Source: a candidate division WWE3 bacterium (GTDB lineage: Bacteria > Patescibacteriota > WWE3 > 2-01-FULL-39-13). From it: a stretch of 38,936 bases of DNA. This document shows, one piece after another, positions 36,069 to 38,936 of this stretch (positions within the stretch are counted from its first letter, which is position 1; every line of letters starts with the position of its first letter). The notes beneath the pieces are model-generated. The model was not told where the DNA came from, searched no databases, and saw nothing but the letters and a program-made list of their open reading frames with translations. The stretch lies in contig JALWZX010000065.1 of the NCBI GenBank assembly GCA_027002375.1, forward strand, positions 1 through 38,936, written 5' to 3'. The position numbers and the translations under genes were made by a program.

Positions 36069-36521
36069 TTAACGCTCACTCTCTGGCGCTTGAGTTTTTA
36101 AATATCCATTTAATAGTTTTATATGATTAAGATCTTTTGTTCTATTCTTTTCTTTCTTCCATCGAATAGTATCTTCTATTGATGCAAAATTAAAATCGCC
36201 AATTTTTACAGCATTGTTGATTAATCTATCAATATCGTAAATTCCAGGTCCCCATTTGTTCCAAATCTCTATTTGATTGTCAAATAGTTTAATGTAATTT
36301 GCGTTCCATTCATCATCATGAAATATTTTGTGTGCATGGCTTGCTTGTTTCCATAGAGTTTTAGTAACAAGTAGATCTAAGTCGTCTAAATCATCTAATG
36401 GGCGAATTCCCAAAGCAAACATTACACCTGACCCAAATATTACATATTCATTTTTAGGTAAATTTAATAATTCTAAAGCTTGAAATAAGCGATGACTAAT
36501 AAGTTCCTCATAAGAAATCAT
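36069..36521 (-). CDS. Nucleotidyltransferase-fold protein
   Basis: The 150-aa protein has the minimal polymerase-beta-like nucleotidyltransferase pattern: the GS motif in VIFGSGVMFALGIRP (residues 28-41), two acidic residues in DDLDDLDLLV (D-L-D about 47-49), a possible third acid in DNQIEIW (about 81-87), and the C-terminal RTKDLNHIKLLNGYL helix that is typical of NTase proteins of the AbiEii/DUF-type. Targets unknown; there is no paired HEPN or toxin-like partner next to it. A GTG start at 36539 is rejected because it overlaps the TGTTAAACT extended -10 box. Divergent from the ASCH gene. Confidence 0.7.
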   Translation of the reverse strand: MISYEELISHRLFQALELLNLPKNEYVIFGSGVMFALGIRPLDDLDDLDLLVTKTLWKQASHAHKIFHDDEWNANYIKLFDNQIEIWNKWGPGIYDIDRLINNAVKIGDFNFASIEDTIRWKKEKNRTKDLNHIKLLNGYLKTQAPESER

Positions 36522-36529
36522 ATGCGTAA

Positions 36530-36538
36530 AGTTTAACA
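36530..36538 (-). promoter_or_regulatory. Extended -10 of the nucleotidyltransferase-fold gene
   Basis: TGTTAAACT (TGnTAAACT), 8 nt before the ATG at 36521, so the leader would be 1-2 nt. Confidence 0.4.
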
Positions 36539-36550
36539 CTTAAACATATA

Positions 36551-36578
36551 TTGAAAATCTGTAGTTTTATTGTAGATT
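36551..36578 (+). promoter_or_regulatory. Promoter of the ASCH gene, leaderless
   Basis: TTGAAA (36551-36556), 16-nt spacer, TAGATT (36573-36578), 6 nt to the ATG at 36585. Confidence 0.5.
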
Positions 36579-36584
36579 TAATAC

Positions 36585-37010
36585 ATGCACCATGTAGCAA
36601 TAATGAAAAAGAAATGGAAATTAATAGATAAAATTCTATCTGGTGAAAAGACAATAGAATCTAGGTGGTATAAAAATCGTTACAAACCTTGGAACAGTAT
36701 TAAAGCTGGTAACTTAGTTTATTTCAAAAATTCCGGTGAGGCGGTAACTGCAGTTGCTGAGGTTGAAAAAGTGTTGCAGTTTGACAATTTAGATAAGAAT
36801 CAGTTCAATTACATTATAAGAAATTATGGGAAATCTATTGGTTTGCGAAACGCAAAATATAGTGATTATTACAAGTCGAAGAACTATTGCATATTGATAT
36901 TTCTAAAAGATGCTAAAGAATTGCAATGTCCATTTAGCATAGATAAAACAGGATACGGTAACGCATGTGCATGGTTGTGCGTTGATGATGTTAAAAATTT
37001 AAAGAGATAA
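36585..37010 (+). CDS. ASCH domain protein
   Basis: The 141-aa protein begins MHHVAIMKKKWKLIDKILSG and contains GEKTIESRWYKNRYKPW, then AGNLVYFKNSGEAVTAVAEVEKVLQF, the ASCH-domain core (PUA-like beta-barrel with the GxKxxExR signature). ASCH proteins are thought to bind RNA or modified nucleotides; some hydrolyse N4-acetylcytidine, but which activity applies here is unknown. The start at 36585 matches the N-terminal residues conserved in this subgroup, although a second ATG follows six codons later. It is followed 84 nt later by the amidotransferase gene, which has its own promoter. Confidence 0.85.
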   Translation: MHHVAIMKKKWKLIDKILSGEKTIESRWYKNRYKPWNSIKAGNLVYFKNSGEAVTAVAEVEKVLQFDNLDKNQFNYIIRNYGKSIGLRNAKYSDYYKSKNYCILIFLKDAKELQCPFSIDKTGYGNACAWLCVDDVKNLKR

Positions 37011-37058
37011 TTCTAGCTTCATTATTTGTAATATTGTTGCACATGTAGGTAAATCTTC

Positions 37059-37087
37059 TTGCATGGTTAAATCCCCCATAATATAAT
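37059..37087 (+). promoter_or_regulatory. Consensus promoter of the amidotransferase gene, leaderless
   Basis: TTGCAT (37059-37064), 17-nt spacer, TATAAT (37082-37087), then 7 nt to the ATG at 37095. The best sigma-70-type promoter of the window; transcription should start at the ATG. Confidence 0.75.
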
Positions 37088-37094
37088 TACCGGC

Positions 37095-37826
37095 ATGAAA
37101 CCATTTCTAGTACTACAATTACGCCCTGAAGATGAGGCTTCAAATAGCGAATTTCGTGCAATTTTGCGAGCAGGTGAATTGAACGAAGTAAATGTTGAAC
37201 GAATTAGAGTTGAACAAGCTCCCTTACCTAATATTGATTTAAACAAGTATTCTGCAGTAATTGTTGGGGGAAGTCCGTTCGATTACACTACCCCGGAGAA
37301 TGAAAAAAGTGATTTACAAAAGCGTGTAGAGAAAGAAATGTATGATCTAGCTGATAAAATTGTCAAGGCTGACTTTCCATTTTTGGGCGTGTGTTCAGGA
37401 AATGGTTTGATTGGAAATTACCATGGAGTTCCCATAACAAATAAATATAAAGAACCTGTGAGTGCAATTGATATATCTTTAACAAAAGAGTGTAGGCAAG
37501 ACAAAATTTTAAAAGGTGTGCCAGATAAATTTAGGGCGTTAGTAGGGCATAAAGAAGCGTGTGAAATTGCGCCACAAGGTGCTACCTTGTTAGCTTATTC
37601 TGAAACTTGCCCAGTTGAGATGTTTAGAGTCAAGAATAATGTATATGCAACGCAATTTCACCCAGAAGCAGATGCAGATGAATTTGAAGTTAGAATTCGT
37701 GTTTATAAAAATTACGGTTATTTTAAAGCAGAAGATGCTGAAGATTTAATTGAAACTATCAAACAAGAGAAAATTATATACCCACGATTAGTTTTGAAGA
37801 ATTTCGTTGAGTTTTATGGAGAATAA
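37095..37826 (+). CDS. Class I glutamine amidotransferase-like protein (GMP-synthase-like domain)
   Basis: The 243-aa stand-alone GATase1-type domain has the oxyanion-side segment YSAVIVGGSPFDY, the nucleophile elbow LGVCSGNGLIG (Cys at about 99), and the catalytic His-Glu pair in YATQFHPEAD (about 194-203). The stand-alone form often hydrolyses glutamine or gamma-glutamyl compounds, or provides ammonia to an unlinked partner. No synthetase partner is adjacent, and one residue of the usual GxCxGxQ signature is replaced (Asn at the Gln site), so the substrate is uncertain. Ends in a bidirectional terminator. Confidence 0.85.
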   Translation: MKPFLVLQLRPEDEASNSEFRAILRAGELNEVNVERIRVEQAPLPNIDLNKYSAVIVGGSPFDYTTPENEKSDLQKRVEKEMYDLADKIVKADFPFLGVCSGNGLIGNYHGVPITNKYKEPVSAIDISLTKECRQDKILKGVPDKFRALVGHKEACEIAPQGATLLAYSETCPVEMFRVKNNVYATQFHPEADADEFEVRIRVYKNYGYFKAEDAEDLIETIKQEKIIYPRLVLKNFVEFYGE

Positions 37827-37839
37827 TTATGTTAAACAT

Positions 37840-37878
37840 AAACCGCATTAGAGGTGCTTTGCACACATAATGCGGTTT
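37840..37878. terminator. Bidirectional hairpin terminator between converging genes
   Basis: AAACCGCATTA and TAATGCGGTTT form an 11-bp stem with a 17-nt loop. It is followed by TTGTTTG on the + strand and preceded by A-rich sequence that gives T-rich DNA on the minus strand. It separates the amidotransferase gene from the GNAT gene. Confidence 0.7.
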
Positions 37879-37903
37879 TGTTTGTGAAGGTGATGGTTGG
37901 GGA

Positions 37904-38548
37904 TTAGAACTGCACTAGTTTTCTTGCTATGCTTAAAGTTTCTTTAGCACGTTCAATTCCTGTTAGTAATTCGCTTGGAATGTTGTTGTTGGGAAATAGA
38001 ATATTCAGTCTTTCTGGGTTTATCCAAGTTAGCACAAGTTGGTCTTGATATTCTCCAAGTGTGAACTCAGTTTTGTAAAATCTGCCTGTTACAGTGTATC
38101 CAACTTTCTGCAGGGCTTTCCATGATCCAACGTTATCTGCATTAACTTGTGATCGAATTGTATTTCTGTTCAAAACATTGGCAGCGTACCATGTTCTAAG
38201 AATGTGTGCTCTATATGCAACACCTTTTCGCCACCAGTTTTGGTCTGCAATCATTATTCCACTTGAGCAACTTAAACCTTTATCATTAATGTGGTGCAAA
38301 CTTGTGTAACCTATCAAACTACTGCCATCTTGTGGTTCAATTGCCCATGTTATTGCATCGTTTTGTTCTCTAATGTTCTTAAACCAATATTCTTCATCTT
38401 CTTTTACCGATCCTTGAATCATACCTAAGTATCTTATTACTCTGTACGAAGATACTAAAGTTGCAGATCTTTCCATTTCATCTTTTCGTGGTGGGCGAAG
38501 TGTGATTTTTAAACCATCTAAGTTTATGCTAATTGTAGGACCAAACAT
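37904..38548 (-). CDS. GNAT N-acetyltransferase (RimJ/RimL-like)
   Basis: Transfers an acetyl group from acetyl-CoA to an amine; the acceptor is unknown. The 214-aa protein opens with GLKITLRPPRKDEME, the typical first strand of the Acetyltransf_3 group, has WAIEPQDGSSLIGYTSLHHI, and the acetyl-CoA-binding stretch with the Q/R-x-x-G-x-A equivalent WWRKGVAYRAHILRTWYAA, followed by RSQVNADNVGSWKALQKVGYTVTGRF, the RimJ/RimL signature. The start at 38548 is chosen because AAGGAGA lies 8 nt upstream; the frame stays open for another 50 codons upstream. Upstream is a complete candidate attenuator, so expression may be controlled by premature termination. Resistance to an antibiotic is one possible role (inference). 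Confidence 0.85.
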   Translation of the reverse strand: MFGPTISINLDGLKITLRPPRKDEMERSATLVSSYRVIRYLGMIQGSVKEDEEYWFKNIREQNDAITWAIEPQDGSSLIGYTSLHHINDKGLSCSSGIMIADQNWWRKGVAYRAHILRTWYAANVLNRNTIRSQVNADNVGSWKALQKVGYTVTGRFYKTEFTLGEYQDQLVLTWINPERLNILFPNNNIPSELLTGIERAKETLSIARKLVQF

Positions 38549-38556
38549 TGTAGAAT

Positions 38557-38563
38557 CTCCTTT
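38557..38563 (-). promoter_or_regulatory. Strong Shine-Dalgarno that decides the GNAT start
   Basis: AAGGAGA on the minus strand, 8 nt before the ATG at 38548. Only this gene and rplL have such a site here. Confidence 0.75.
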
Positions 38564-38701
38564 TAAGAATGTTATGAAATTGAAATGTGCAAGTTGATCC
38601 ATCTGACTTAAGCACAGCAAACCATCACCTTCGATTAGGCCTAAATTTGATGGATCAGAAAAACCGTTAACAAAGACTAAAAGATTATAATAATACATAA
38701 C

Positions 38702-38724
38702 AAAAAAGCCTCTGTTAGAGGCTT
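38702..38724 (-). terminator. Intrinsic terminator in the GNAT leader
   Basis: AAGCCTCT/AGAGGCTT, an 8-bp stem with a 3-nt loop, followed on the minus strand by six T (complement of 38702-38707). It lies 154 nt before the GNAT start and 29 nt after the small ORF stop. Its 5' arm can pair alternatively with upstream RNA. Confidence 0.8.
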
Positions 38725-38848
38725 ATCTTATCGGTCAAAATTTTATGTGGAATTAAAAGGTTAGATAAGCTCTAACATATGTACAATTGCAGTAGCCACC
38801 CTTGTTAGAGATTTCTACAGCAGAATATGTGTTAGTCATCTTATCTAA
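38713..38848 (-). promoter_or_regulatory. Candidate attenuator with two competing pairings
   Basis: Segment 2 (TGTTAGAGCTTATCTAAC, 38760-38777) can pair upstream with segment 1, made of CTCTAACA (38803-38810) and TTAGATAAG (38840-38848), giving 17 bp with one 29-nt bulge. It can instead pair downstream with segment 3 (GATAAG-C-CTCTAACA, 38713-38727), giving 14 bp with one bulged C. Segment 3 contains the 5' arm of the terminator, so 2:3 pairing prevents termination and 1:2 pairing allows it. The three segments lie in or just beyond a 33-codon ORF whose stop is 5 nt after segment 2. This is the layout of classical ribosome-mediated attenuators. Confidence 0.6.
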
Positions 38849-38854
38849 TTTCAT
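38753..38854 (-). CDS. 33-aa leader peptide ORF upstream of the GNAT gene
   Basis: ATG at 38854, 33 codons, TAA at 38753-38755. It begins MKLDKMTNTYSAVEIS and has GGYCNCTY in the second half. It starts 9 nt after a TTGCGT-N17-TAAAAT promoter, so the mRNA is nearly leaderless, like several other genes here. It overlaps attenuator segments 1 and 2. The codons that would matter for stalling are those for Tyr21, Cys22, Asn23 and Cys24, which lie just before segment 2. An independent small secreted or modified peptide is the alternative reading; no known precursor family is recognised. Confidence 0.5.
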   Translation of the reverse strand: MKLDKMTNTYSAVEISNKGGYCNCTYVRAYLTF

Positions 38855-38863
38855 AATAGACGG

Positions 38864-38892
38864 ATTTTAGCCTATAATAAACCAGAACGCAA
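38864..38892 (-). promoter_or_regulatory. Promoter of the leader peptide / GNAT transcript
   Basis: TTGCGT (38887-38892), 17-nt spacer, TAAAAT (38864-38869), 9 nt to the small ORF ATG at 38854. Confidence 0.6.
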
Positions 38893-38936
38893 TATTTAAT
38901 TTGAAATTATAGTCTTTATGTTATTATTTAATTAAT

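Noticed and set aside
36522..36539. GTG start for the nucleotidyltransferase-fold gene
   Set aside because: It overlaps the extended -10 box and adds residues not needed for the fold.
1..38936. Recoded UGA (Gly or Trp) genetic code
   Set aside because: UGA ends glgA, the 1417-aa gene and others at the right place, Trp uses TGG, and no conserved gene needs an in-frame UGA.

Overview
The window looks like chromosomal DNA from an uncultured Candidate Phyla Radiation (Patescibacteria) type bacterium. The evidence is indirect: low GC content, a compact secE-nusG-rplK-rplA-rplJ-rplL block with lineage-specific N-terminal extensions, very few Shine-Dalgarno sites, several giant secreted repeat proteins, and small stand-alone enzymes. 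UGA is used as a normal stop (for example glgA and the 1417-aa gene), so this is not one of the CPR lineages that recode UGA. The phylum cannot be fixed from the sequence alone.

Region 1 (1-26100) is a cell-surface locus. On the + strand are the 3' part of a giant tail-fibre-like protein (at least 3091 aa, truncated by the window start) and an 892-aa secreted propeller/DNRLRE-like protein. These converge on a minus-strand series read right to left: a 557-aa Cys-containing secreted protein, a 508-aa membrane protein with an SH3b domain, glycogen synthase GlgA, and a 1592-aa secreted protein made of C1q-like and Fn3-like modules. The 557-aa and 1592-aa proteins end in the same type of C-terminal module. 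A 1417-aa secreted protein with 14 SBBP-type repeats (probably two seven-bladed propellers) is transcribed divergently.

Region 2 (26101-30120) is the canonical secE-nusG-L11-L1-L10-L7/L12 block on the minus strand. It ends in a strong hairpin terminator and has unusually long spacers that hold hairpins.

Region 3 (30121-38936) holds small housekeeping and accessory genes: a DgkA-type lipid kinase, an M50 site-2 protease, two tRNA-Thr genes (GGT and TGT), a methyltransferase, an RBBP9/YdeN-type hydrolase, a DUF4349 membrane protein, an unknown helical-repeat protein, a nucleotidyltransferase-fold protein, an ASCH protein, a class I glutamine amidotransferase-like protein and a GNAT acetyltransferase.

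The most interesting signals are regulatory. First, upstream of the GNAT gene there is a complete candidate attenuator: promoter, 33-codon ORF, two mutually exclusive long pairings and an intrinsic terminator. Second, at least eight genes have a good -10 box only 6-12 nt before the ATG, which implies leaderless transcripts. Third, two copies of a paired-hairpin element resembling IS200/IS605 ends are present, and one supplies the stop codon of glgA.
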